A DNA stretch of 64,000 bases. Origin: Sphingomonas chungangi. GTDB lineage: Bacteria; Pseudomonadota; Alphaproteobacteria; Sphingomonadales; Sphingomonadaceae. Both the position numbers and the translations under genes were made by a program. Under the pieces are notes generated by a model, which saw only the letters and a list, made by a program, of their open reading frames with translations, had not been told where the DNA came from and ran no database searches. Within the stretch, counting starts at the first letter, position 1. The number at the start of each line of letters is the position of its first letter. The stretch spans positions 1 to 64,000 of the forward strand of contig NZ_JACEIB010000005.1 of assembly GCF_013778325.1 (NCBI RefSeq). The letters are read 5' to 3'. Shown here in pieces: positions 26,141 to 33,528 of this stretch.

Positions 26141-27004
26141 TTACTTGCTGGGACTTACCGATACTGTGACCGGCAGATTGTCGATCAACCGCGCATTACC
26201 CATCCGCGCGGCCGCGAGCAGCCGTGCCGGCCGTTCACCCAGCGCCTCGATCGGTGCCAGCGTCTCGGCATCACGCAGCGAGACATAGTCGATCGGATCG
26301 AAACCCGCTTCCGACAGCCGCGCCACGGCGGCCGTCAGCGCACCCGCCACCGGTTCGCCCTTGCCGATCGCCGCTGCCGCCTCGCCCAGCGAGCGCGGCA
26401 GGATGCGCGCCTTGGCCAGTTCATCCTCGGTCAGATAGGCGTTGCGCGAAGAGAGGGCGAGGCCCTGATCGTCCCGCACCGTCGGCACGCCGACGATGTC
26501 CAGTTCCAGATCGAGATCGGTCGCCATGCGCCGGACGACGGCCAACTGCTGCCAGTCCTTCTCGCCGAACAGCGCGACATCCGGCTTCACCTGGTTGAAC
26601 AGCTTGAGCACCACCGTGGCGACCCCATCGAAATGGCCGGGCCGCGCGGCGCCGTCGAGCACCTCGGACACGCCCGAAACCGAGACATTGGTGGCGAAGC
26701 CGTCCGGATACATCTCCTCTATCGTCGGCGCCCACAGGATCGTGGCGTTCGCCTTTTCCAGCAGCTGGGCATCGGCGCGCTCGCGGCGCGGATATCGATC
26801 GAGATCCTCATTCGGCGCGAACTGCCTGGGGTTCACGAAGATAGAGGTCACCACCACGTCCGCGCGGCGTAGCCCCTCCTCGACGAGCGCGAGATGACCG
26901 GCGTGGAGCGCGCCCATCGTCGGCACCAGGGCGATTCGCTTGCCTTCGCTCCGATACTCCCGAACGGCATCCCGAAGGACGCTGAGTTCACGGATGATTT
27001 GCAC
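26141..27004 (-). CDS. panC: Pantothenate synthetase
   Basis: 287 aa, the normal size. It joins pantoate and beta-alanine with ATP to make pantothenate (CoA pathway). The HIGH-type motif is LVPTMGALHAGHLALVEE (~25), the beta-alanine/ATP site has VFV-like FVNPRQFAPNEDLDRYPR (~58), and LALSSRNAYLTEDE (~182) is the KMSKS-like loop. It starts at GTG (27004) with GGAGGG about 9 nt upstream; the long in-frame extension upstream is non-coding. It is divergent from mipZ (100 nt apart). Confidence 0.94.
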   Translation of the reverse strand: MQIIRELSVLRDAVREYRSEGKRIALVPTMGALHAGHLALVEEGLRRADVVVTSIFVNPRQFAPNEDLDRYPRRERADAQLLEKANATILWAPTIEEMYPDGFATNVSVSGVSEVLDGAARPGHFDGVATVVLKLFNQVKPDVALFGEKDWQQLAVVRRMATDLDLELDIVGVPTVRDDQGLALSSRNAYLTEDELAKARILPRSLGEAAAAIGKGEPVAGALTAAVARLSEAGFDPIDYVSLRDAETLAPIEALGERPARLLAAARMGNARLIDNLPVTVSVSPSK

Positions 27005-27104
27005 GGGCGACGGCCCTCCGATATGGCTGGGGCAGGCTCTGTGCGGCGGCATCGGGGTCAAATCAAGGGCCGCCGGTAGCCGAGTGGGGACAAATTCGAG
27101 ACTT

Positions 27105-27917
27105 ATGACACAACGCGCGCATCTGATCGTTTTCGCCAATGAAAAGGGCGGCACCGGCAAATCGACCACCGCCGTGCACGTCGCCGTGGCGCTCGCTGCC
27201 CAAGGCCGCCGGGTCGCCGCGATCGACCTTGACACCCGCCAGCGCACCTTCGTCCGCTATCTGGAGAACCGCACCGCCACCGCGCGGCGCGAGGGCGCCG
27301 AGCTCGCCACGCCGCGCTTCGAGGTGTTCGATCCGGAGAAGGACGCCAACATCCTCGGCCGCATCGATGCGCTGTCCGAGGATGCCGAATTCGTCATCGT
27401 CGACACGCCCGGCCGCGACGACGCCTATGCGATGAAGGCGGTGACGCGCGCGGACACGCTGGTGACGCCGATCAACGACAGCTTCATCGATCTGGACCTG
27501 ATCGGCCAGGTCGATCCCGATACCTACCGGATCAAGCGCCCGAGCTTCTACGCCGAGATCGTGTGGGATGCGCGCAAGGTGCGCGCCAAGACCGATGGCG
27601 GCACGGTCGACTGGGTGGTTCTGCGCAACCGCCTCCAGCACCTCGAGGCGAAGAACATGCGCCGCGTGGGGCAGGCGGTGGACGAGCTTTCCAGGCGCGT
27701 CGGCTTCCGCGTGATCCCGGGCCTCGGCGAGCGCGTGATCTATCGCGAGCTCTTCCCCAAGGGGCTGACCCTGCTCGATCTCGGCGCGATCAAGGAGGTG
27801 GGCCTGAGCCACGTCGCCGCGCGGCAGGAACTGCGCGAGATGGTGTCCGGCCTGCAGCTCCCCGAGCCGCCCGATCTCTTCAACCGCCCGGCGGTTCCTG
27901 TCGCCGCTTCGGCTTGA
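27105..27917 (+). CDS. mipZ: MipZ, ATPase that positions the division plane
   Basis: 270 aa, usual for MipZ. It is a ParA-type ATPase that binds ParB near the origin and inhibits FtsZ away from midcell. The deviant Walker A NEKGGTGKSTTAVHVAVALA (~12), the DLDTRQRTFVRYLENR segment (~38), Walker B VIVDTPGRDD (~96) and the late ERVIYRELFPKGLTLLDL block all match MipZ rather than ParA. The ATG at 27105 is used. The next gene is a J-domain protein 10 nt later. Confidence 0.92.
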   Translation: MTQRAHLIVFANEKGGTGKSTTAVHVAVALAAQGRRVAAIDLDTRQRTFVRYLENRTATARREGAELATPRFEVFDPEKDANILGRIDALSEDAEFVIVDTPGRDDAYAMKAVTRADTLVTPINDSFIDLDLIGQVDPDTYRIKRPSFYAEIVWDARKVRAKTDGGTVDWVVLRNRLQHLEAKNMRRVGQAVDELSRRVGFRVIPGLGERVIYRELFPKGLTLLDLGAIKEVGLSHVAARQELREMVSGLQLPEPPDLFNRPAVPVAASA

Positions 27918-27927
27918 GCGGCGGCCC

Positions 27928-28188
27928 GTGAAGTTCCTCGTCGCGCTCGCCGTCATTGCCGCGATCTGGTGGCTGGGGCAGCGTCGCAAACAGGCGGTGC
28001 TGACAAGCGCCGAGGCGCGCGATCTGCTCGGCGTCTCGACGCGCGCCGGCGAGGAGGAGATCCGCGCCGCGCATCGTCGCCTGATCGGCCGCGTCCACCC
28101 CGATGCCGGCGGATCGGATGCGCTGGCCCGTCGCGTCAATGCGGCGCGCGACATTCTTGTCGCGGAATTGAACCAGAATCGTCGCTAA
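27928..28188 (+). CDS. Membrane-anchored J-domain protein
   Basis: 86 aa. It starts at GTG (27928). Residues ~3-17 (FLVALAVIAAIWWLG) form one transmembrane helix. The J domain contains RRLIGRVHPDAGGSDALARR with the essential HPD triad at ~54-56. It would stimulate a DnaK-type chaperone at the membrane, like Tim14/DjlC-type proteins. It lies 10 nt after mipZ and 36 nt before the phosphomutase. Confidence 0.88.
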   Translation: MKFLVALAVIAAIWWLGQRRKQAVLTSAEARDLLGVSTRAGEEEIRAAHRRLIGRVHPDAGGSDALARRVNAARDILVAELNQNRR

Positions 28189-28224
28189 GAGTCTGATCGC
28201 CACACCTCCAGGGAGACCCGCCAC

Positions 28225-29607
28225 ATGACCCATCGTTTCGATCCGACGTCGCTTCGCGAGTATGACATCCGGGGCATCGTCGGGAAGGCGCTGGGTCCGG
28301 CGGATGCCACCGCGATCGGGCGCGGTTTCGGTACTCGCGTGCGCCGCGCGGGCGGCACGCGGGTGGCGGTCGGCTATGACGGGCGTACCCATTCGCCCTT
28401 GCTGGAGGCGGCGCTGGTCGACGGCCTCACCAAATCGGGCGTCGATGTCGTCCGCATCGGCCTCGGCCCCACGCCGATGCTCTATTATGCCGAGGCGACG
28501 CTGGAGGTGGACGGCGGCATCCAGATCACCGGCAGTCACAATCCTGGCGATTACAACGGCTTCAAGATGGTGCTGCAGCACAAGCCTTTCTTCGGCGCCG
28601 ACATCCAGAATCTCGGCAAGCTCGCCGAGGAGGGTGACTGGGAAGAGGGCAGCGGCTCGATCTCCAACTACGAGATCATGGAGGATTATGTCGCGCGGCT
28701 GATGGCGGGTTATGCCGGCGGCGCGTTCAGGATCGGTTGGGATGCGGGCAACGGCGCGGCCGGCCCGATCGTCGATCGCCTCGTCAAGCTGCTGCCCGGC
28801 GAGCATCACACGCTCTACACCGAGGTGGACGGCACCTTCCCCAACCACCATCCCGATCCCACCGAGGAGAAGAATCTCGCCGACCTGAAGGCGCTGGTGA
28901 AGGAGAAGGGACTGGATTTCGGTATCGCCTTCGACGGAGACGGAGACCGTATCGGCGCGGTGGACGGCGAAGGCCGGGTGGTGTGGGGCGACCAGCTGCT
29001 CGCCATCCTCGCCGAGCCGGTGCTGCGCGAGCTTCCCGGCGCGACGATCATCGCCGACGTGAAAGCGAGCCAGGCGCTCTACGATCGCATTGCCGAACTG
29101 GGCGGCACGCCGCTGATGTGGAAGACCGGCCACTCGTTGATCAAGACCAAGATGAAGGAGACCAACTCCCCGCTCGCCGGCGAGATGAGCGGGCATGTCT
29201 TCTTCGCGCATGACTATTACGGCTTCGACGACGCGCTCTATGCGGCGATCCGGCTGATCCGCGCGGTGCGGGTAATGGGCGGCTCGCTGACCACGATCAA
29301 GTCGGCGATGCCGGCGATGATCAACACGCCAGAGATGCGCTTTCAGTCCTCCGAAGACCGCAAGTTCAAGGTGGTGGACGAGGTGCTGGATCGGCTCGCG
29401 GCGGATGGCGCCGACGTCAACCGCACCGACGGCGCGCGCGTGAACACGCCGGACGGCTGGTGGCTGCTCCGCGCGTCCAACACGCAGGATGTGCTGGTCG
29501 CCCGCGCCGAGGCCAAGGACGAGGCCGGGCTGGAGCGGCTGATGGGCCAGATCAACGACCAGCTCGCCAAGAGCGGCGTGGAGCCGGTGCTGGCCGCCGG
29601 CCACTAA
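28225..29607 (+). CDS. pgmG: Phosphoglucomutase/phosphomannomutase (PgmG type)
   Basis: 460 aa. It interconverts hexose 6- and 1-phosphates, feeding sugar-nucleotides for LPS and exopolysaccharide. The active-site serine loop is [16 protein letters not shown] (~97), the metal loop is [16 protein letters not shown] (~229), and the sugar-binding [20 protein letters not shown] (~315) follows. PgmG is the name used for sphingan-producing Sphingomonas; the dual substrate range is inferred. CCAGGGAGACCCGCC precedes the ATG. Confidence 0.9.
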   Translation: MTHRFDPTSLREYDIRGIVGKALGPADATAIGRGFGTRVRRAGGTRVAVGYDGRTHSPLLEAALVDGLTKSGVDVVRIGLGPTPMLYYAEATLEVDGGIQITGSHNPGDYNGFKMVLQHKPFFGADIQNLGKLAEEGDWEEGSGSISNYEIMEDYVARLMAGYAGGAFRIGWDAGNGAAGPIVDRLVKLLPGEHHTLYTEVDGTFPNHHPDPTEEKNLADLKALVKEKGLDFGIAFDGDGDRIGAVDGEGRVVWGDQLLAILAEPVLRELPGATIIADVKASQALYDRIAELGGTPLMWKTGHSLIKTKMKETNSPLAGEMSGHVFFAHDYYGFDDALYAAIRLIRAVRVMGGSLTTIKSAMPAMINTPEMRFQSSEDRKFKVVDEVLDRLAADGADVNRTDGARVNTPDGWWLLRASNTQDVLVARAEAKDEAGLERLMGQINDQLAKSGVEPVLAAGH

Positions 29608-29612
29608 CCCCG

Positions 29613-29644
29613 AACCCTCTCCCGCCGCCGGGTGGGAGAGGGTT
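29613..29644. terminator. Bidirectional hairpin between pgmG and the DUF983 gene
   Basis: AACCCTCTCCC (29613-29623) pairs with GGGAGAGGGTT (29634-29644). It lies between convergent genes, and its sequence resembles the outer hairpin of the family-3 element at 20149, so it may be a remnant copy. No T-run is present. Confidence 0.55.
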
Positions 29645-30020
29645 ATTGCTTGGCGAACCCGCCCATCCGGAGCGCCCATTGCGCGCCGATCACCGCGCCT
29701 TTGGCGGGGCGGATCATCAGCACCGCGATTAGCACGGCCAGCACGCACCAGCCGACCATCTGAGACCAGAGCGGCAGGTCCCATGCCATGTTGACCAACA
29801 CCACGATCGGCACCAGCAGATGGCCGAGCACCAGAATCACCAGATAGGCCGGGAAATCGTCGGCGCGTTGCGGCGTCAGATCCTCCTGGCAGACCGAACA
29901 TTCCCTGGCGGACCTAAGCCCGCCGTCGAACAGCCGGCCCTTGCCGCAATGCGGGCAGCGCCCCGCGAGCCCGAGCAGGATCGCGTGCTTCGTATCCCGC
30001 TGTGCCGATCTTGTGTCCAT
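29643..30020 (-). CDS. DUF983 zinc-ribbon membrane protein
   Basis: 125 aa. The N-terminus holds two CxxC-like pairs (GRCPHCGKGRLFDGGL and RECSVCQEDLTPQ), likely a zinc site, followed by two transmembrane helices (~52-75 and ~83-103). This is the DUF983 family, often near cytochrome oxidase genes elsewhere; function unknown. ATG at 30020 preferred to a GTG two codons earlier. Convergent with pgmG. Confidence 0.88.
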   Translation of the reverse strand: MDTRSAQRDTKHAILLGLAGRCPHCGKGRLFDGGLRSARECSVCQEDLTPQRADDFPAYLVILVLGHLLVPIVVLVNMAWDLPLWSQMVGWCVLAVLIAVLMIRPAKGAVIGAQWALRMGGFAKQ

Positions 30021-30085
30021 GCGCACGTCCTAGCATGGTGGCGCAGGATTGTCGCTTGGACGAATTGTCGCAGCCGGGGGAGCAC

Positions 30086-30670
30086 GTGAAGACCGAACGG
30101 ATGACCGCCTTCACCGATGGCGTGGTCGCGATCATCATCACCATCATGGTGCTGGAGCTGAAGGTGCCGGAAAGCGCCGATCTCAAGGGCCTGCTCGGCG
30201 CCGCGCCGATCCTCGCCGCCTACGTGCTGAGCTACATCAATGTCGGCCTCTATTGGAACAACCACCACCATCTGCTGCAGACGGCCGATCACATCGACGG
30301 CCGGTCGCTATGGGCCAACCTGTTCCTGCTGTTCTGGTTGAGCCTCGTCCCCTTCGTGATCCGCTGGATCGACGAAGCGGGTTTCGTTGCCCTTCCTGTG
30401 GCCGCCTATGGCTTCGTCCTCGGCCTTTCCGGCGCCTCCTATCTCTGGCTCCAGCGCGAGATCATTCGCGTCAACGGCGGCCCTGATTCGCATCTCGCCC
30501 GTGCGCTTGGGCCGGACTGGAAGGGGCGGCTGTCGCTCGCCGGCTACACGGTCGCCACGATCGCCGCCTTCTTCGCGCCAAGGCTGGCGATCGCCGTGTA
30601 CGTCGTGATCGCATGCATATGGCTCATCCCCGATCGCCGGATCGAACGACGGTTGACAGATTCGGCCTGA
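30086..30670 (+). CDS. TMEM175-type potassium channel family protein (DUF1211)
   Basis: 194 aa. The N-terminal signature KTERMTAFTDGVVAIIITIM corresponds to the RxxxF[ST]D pore helix of bacterial TMEM175 channels, then EADH/HHHLL segment NVGLYWNNHHHLL (~57). Five to six transmembrane helices are visible. The start is a GTG (30086) with GGGGGAG just upstream; the signature begins immediately after. Bacterial members conduct K+ in tetramers. The GTG choice is strong because MKTER matches the family. Confidence 0.85.
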   Translation: MKTERMTAFTDGVVAIIITIMVLELKVPESADLKGLLGAAPILAAYVLSYINVGLYWNNHHHLLQTADHIDGRSLWANLFLLFWLSLVPFVIRWIDEAGFVALPVAAYGFVLGLSGASYLWLQREIIRVNGGPDSHLARALGPDWKGRLSLAGYTVATIAAFFAPRLAIAVYVVIACIWLIPDRRIERRLTDSA

Positions 30671-30687
30671 ACCGCGACCGTCCCACC

Positions 30688-31995
30688 ATGCCCGACCTGT
30701 TCCGGCGCCTCGCTTCCTGGCCGCTGGCAGCCCGCATCGTCCTCCTGCTCGCGCTCGCCATCGGTCTGGCGGAGCGCATCGGCTGGGCGATGGCGCGCCG
30801 GACGATGTGGGCGACGGGCGAGGCCACCAACGTTGCCATGGCGCTGGCGCACGGGCGCGGCTTCTCCGATGCCTTCTGGGCGGGACAGGGCCCGACCGCG
30901 CACCTGCTGCCGATCGCGCCGGCCATCGCCGGACTGGTCTATCGGCTGTTCGGCGATCTCACCCCGCTGTCGGAGACGATCCTGTGCGCCTGGTCGATTG
31001 GGCTGACCTTCGGCAATTACGCGCTGGTCTATGCGATTGCGCGGCGACTCGGCACACCGCGCTCGGCGGCGCTCGGTGCGCTCTGCGTCCTGTTGGTGGC
31101 GCCGATCTACACCACCAACGAAGCCTTCGAATGGCGAGTATGGGAAGGCGGGCTCGGCCTGCTCTGCGCCAACCTGCTGCTCTGGATGGTGGTGCGCGCG
31201 GAAACGGGTGCCCCGCCCCGCCGCCTCGGCCTCTGGCTGGCGCTGCTGCCGGCGCTCACCTTCTTCATCAACCCGCCGTTGGGCCTGTGCGCCTATGCCG
31301 GCTGGGCGCTCTACCTCTGGCGCAACCGCCGCACGCCCGCCGCGATCGCCAAGGCGGCGGCGGCGACCGTGCTGGTGCTGGCGCTGATGATCGGTCCTTG
31401 GACGCTGCGGAACTGGCGGGCTATGGGCGCCTTCATCCCGCTGCGCGACAATCTCGGCATGGAGCTGGCGGTCGCCAACCACCCCGCCGCCGTCACCAGC
31501 ACCGATCGCGACAAGACCTTCCTCGCGCGGCTGACGGCGATCCAGCCCTATATCCATCCGCCGGCGCAGCGCGCACTGGTCGCTGCCGGCGGCGAGGTGG
31601 CCTATGCCAAACTGCTGGGCGCGCAGACGAGGGCATGGATCGCTGCCCATCCGGGCGACTTCCTGACCCTCTGCCGCCGCCATCTCGGCCAGATGGTCTT
31701 TCCGGGCACCTGGATGTTTATGACGAGCCACGGCAAGAATCTGCCGATCGTCCGCTCGATCCTGGCGCGGGCGGTGGCCGTGCTGGGGCTGCTGGGGCTG
31801 ATCGTGGCGCTGGCGCGGAGACACTGGCGGTTCCTCTACGTGCTGCCCTTTGTCGCCGTGCCGATCCTCGTCTATGTGCCGTTCCAGCCGGTGATCCGCT
31901 ATTGCTGGCTGGTCTATCCGATCGAGGCGATGCTGGCGGCGAGCCTCATCGGGCGGCTGGCCCGTGCCCGGCCTCAATCATCCTCGTCCTCGTAG
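30688..31995 (+). CDS. Polytopic glycosyltransferase-like membrane protein (GT39/ArnT type)
   Basis: 435 aa with about ten hydrophobic segments. The first luminal part is RTMWATGEATNVAMALAHGR (~38), and a further ERIGWAMARRT region lies nearby, consistent with lipid-linked sugar transferases (GT-C fold). The C-terminus is RPQSSSSS. The donor and acceptor are unknown. Its 3' end overlaps the convergent exonuclease gene by 22 nt. An ATG at 30688 is preferred to the longer start at 30613, which would overlap the TMEM175 gene. Confidence 0.75.
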   Translation: MPDLFRRLASWPLAARIVLLLALAIGLAERIGWAMARRTMWATGEATNVAMALAHGRGFSDAFWAGQGPTAHLLPIAPAIAGLVYRLFGDLTPLSETILCAWSIGLTFGNYALVYAIARRLGTPRSAALGALCVLLVAPIYTTNEAFEWRVWEGGLGLLCANLLLWMVVRAETGAPPRRLGLWLALLPALTFFINPPLGLCAYAGWALYLWRNRRTPAAIAKAAAATVLVLALMIGPWTLRNWRAMGAFIPLRDNLGMELAVANHPAAVTSTDRDKTFLARLTAIQPYIHPPAQRALVAAGGEVAYAKLLGAQTRAWIAAHPGDFLTLCRRHLGQMVFPGTWMFMTSHGKNLPIVRSILARAVAVLGLLGLIVALARRHWRFLYVLPFVAVPILVYVPFQPVIRYCWLVYPIEAMLAASLIGRLARARPQSSSSS

Positions 31996-32996
31996 CCGAC
32001 CAAAGCCAGCGCGCGCGCCTTGATCTGGCGGGTCATGCACCAGTGGACGAGCGCCTCCTCGCGCCCGTGCGTGACCCATAATTCCTGCGGTGCGAGCTCC
32101 TTCACGGTCGCGGTCAACTCGTCCCAGTCGGCATGGTCGGAGACGACTAGCGGCAGCTCGACGTTGCGTTGCCGCGCGCGCTGACGAACCCGCATCCAGC
32201 CCGACGCCATGGCAGTGATCGGATCGGGCAGGCGGCGCGACCAGCGGTCGTTGATGGCGCCGGGCGGGCACATCACGATCCTGCCGCGCAGCTGCTCCTT
32301 CGAAACGGCGGTGGCGGAGACGAGCTCGCCGAGATCGACCCCCAGTTCCTGATAGAGCGTGCACAGCCGCTCCATCGCGCCATGGATGTAGATCGGGTCG
32401 TCGTGGCCGCGCAGGCGAAGCTCCGCGATCAGCCGCTGCGCCTTGCCGAGCGCATAGGCGCCGACCAGCACGCACCGATCGGGATTGGCGTGGAGCGCCT
32501 CAAGCAGCCGGTCGACCTCGGCACCGGTATCGGGGTGGCGAAAGACGGGAAGGCCGAAGGTCGCCTCGGTGACGAAGATGTCGCACGGCACCGGCTCGAA
32601 GGGGGCGCAGGTGGGATCGGAGCGGCGCTTGTAGTCGCCCGAGACGACGATGCGCTCGCCTTTGTGCTCCAGCACGATCTGCGCCGAGCCCAGCACATGC
32701 CCGGCCGGGACGAAGCGGGCGGTGACGTCGCCGAGGCTGACCGTCTCGCCATAGGCCACGCTCTGCCCGGATTGCGGGCCGTAGCGCGTCTCCATGATCG
32801 CCAGCGTCTCGGGCGTCGCCAGCACCGCGCCGTGGCCGCCGCGCGCATGATCGGCATGCCCGTGGGTGACGAGCGCGCGCGGCACCGGCTGCGAGGGATC
32901 GATCCACGCATCGGCTGCGGGCACGTAGATCCCCTGCGGGTGCGGTTCGATCCAGGCGCCGATACGGGACATCAAGGTGAGATGGATGGCGGGCAC
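31974..32996 (-). CDS. Ligase-associated DNA damage response exonuclease (MBL fold)
   Basis: 340 aa metallo-beta-lactamase/beta-CASP-like nuclease. The metal motif THGHADHARGGHGAVLATPE (~44), SGDYKRRSDPT (~118) and VSDHADWDEL (~286) mark the TIGR04122 family, usually coded with an ATP-dependent DNA ligase and an Lhr-type helicase. An ATG eight codons in (MSRIGAWIEPHPQGIYVP) is an alternative start. Here the ligase is not adjacent: a palindromic repeat and two small genes lie before the helicase. Confidence 0.9.
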   Translation of the reverse strand: MPAIHLTLMSRIGAWIEPHPQGIYVPAADAWIDPSQPVPRALVTHGHADHARGGHGAVLATPETLAIMETRYGPQSGQSVAYGETVSLGDVTARFVPAGHVLGSAQIVLEHKGERIVVSGDYKRRSDPTCAPFEPVPCDIFVTEATFGLPVFRHPDTGAEVDRLLEALHANPDRCVLVGAYALGKAQRLIAELRLRGHDDPIYIHGAMERLCTLYQELGVDLGELVSATAVSKEQLRGRIVMCPPGAINDRWSRRLPDPITAMASGWMRVRQRARQRNVELPLVVSDHADWDELTATVKELAPQELWVTHGREEALVHWCMTRQIKARALALVGYEDEDD

Positions 32997-33001
32997 TTAA
33001 G

Positions 33002-33129
33002 TTCCTCCCCAAGCTTCTCTTGGGGAGGGGGACCGCCGCCGCAGGCGGTGGTGGAGGGGCTGGCGCGGCGCATTTCCCCTCCACCACGCTTTGCGTGGTC
33101 GCCCTCCCCGAACAGGCTCGGGGAGGAAT
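33002..33129. repeat. Compound palindromic element (family 3, copy 2)
   Basis: Outer ends TTCCTCCCC and GGGGAGGAA are mirror-symmetric. Hairpin 1 is CTCCCC ... GGGGAG (33005-33027). The middle arms GTGGAGGGG (~33051-33059) and CCCCTCCAC (~33076-33084) pair at long range. Hairpin 3 is CTCCCCG ... CGGGGAG (33104-33125). Layout matches the element at 20149. It occupies the gap between the exonuclease start and the small HTH-like gene. Confidence 0.75.
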
Positions 33130-33135
33130 TGAGCG

Positions 33136-33315
33136 TTACCGCAATTTCGCGATCTTCAGGCCGTCCTGCCTGGCGCGCGCCTGCACCGATTCCTCGCTGC
33201 GGGTGAGCGCCTTGCCGATCGCCTTAAGTGCCATGCCCTTAGCGGCGAGGCGGTGGAGCTTCTGGACCTCGTCGGTGGTCCAGGGCTGCTTGTGGCGGAC
33301 GAAACCCTCGGCCAT
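33136..33315 (-). CDS. Small HTH-like (Myb/SANT-type) protein, 59 aa
   Basis: Starts MAEGFVRHKQPWTTDEVQKL and continues HRLAAKGMALKAIGKALTRS, then EESVQARARQDGLKIAKLR. The pattern WTxxEVxxLxxLxAxGxxxKxIGxxLxRSxxSVxxRA is that of Myb/SANT-like HTH domains, seen in short alphaproteobacterial proteins. GGAG 7 nt before the ATG overlaps the stop of the upstream lysine-rich gene. Probably a small DNA-binding protein; target unknown. Confidence 0.7.
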   Translation of the reverse strand: MAEGFVRHKQPWTTDEVQKLHRLAAKGMALKAIGKALTRSEESVQARARQDGLKIAKLR

Positions 33316-33319
33316 GCGC

Positions 33320-33433
33320 CTACTCCGCGATCACCTTGCCCTTGGTCGAAGGATTGGCGGCGATCACCTTCTTCTCTTTCTCCTTCTTGGGCTTGCGGGT
33401 TTCCTTGTTGCTCTTCACCTGACCCTTGGCCAT
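33320..33433 (-). CDS. Lysine-rich small protein (37 aa)
   Basis: Starts MAKGQVKSNKETRKPKKEKE and ends TKGKVIAE. About one third of residues are Lys, with few hydrophobics, so it is probably disordered and may bind nucleic acid. AGGAG lies 8 nt before the ATG at 33433. Similar short MAKGQ-x-SNKE peptides occur in many alphaproteobacteria. It heads a two-gene unit with the HTH-like gene, divergent from the helicase (95-nt gap). Confidence 0.65.
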   Translation of the reverse strand: MAKGQVKSNKETRKPKKEKEKKVIAANPSTKGKVIAE

Positions 33434-33528
33434 CGCTTGCTCTCCTGAGGGAGCCCCCTTCTAGCCCGAGCCTGCATTCGTGGCGAGGGCTGGCGAAGCG
33501 GAGGACAAGCCCCGATATTCGCAAGCGA

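Noticed and set aside
27880-29901. 673-codon open frame on the minus strand opposite pgmG
   Set aside because: Shadow frame; the plus-strand pgmG has intact catalytic motifs and a ribosome site.
31974-31995. Possible frame fusion between the glycosyltransferase-like gene and the exonuclease
   Set aside because: The genes run on opposite strands and overlap only by 22 nt at their 3' ends, so this is ordinary convergent packing.
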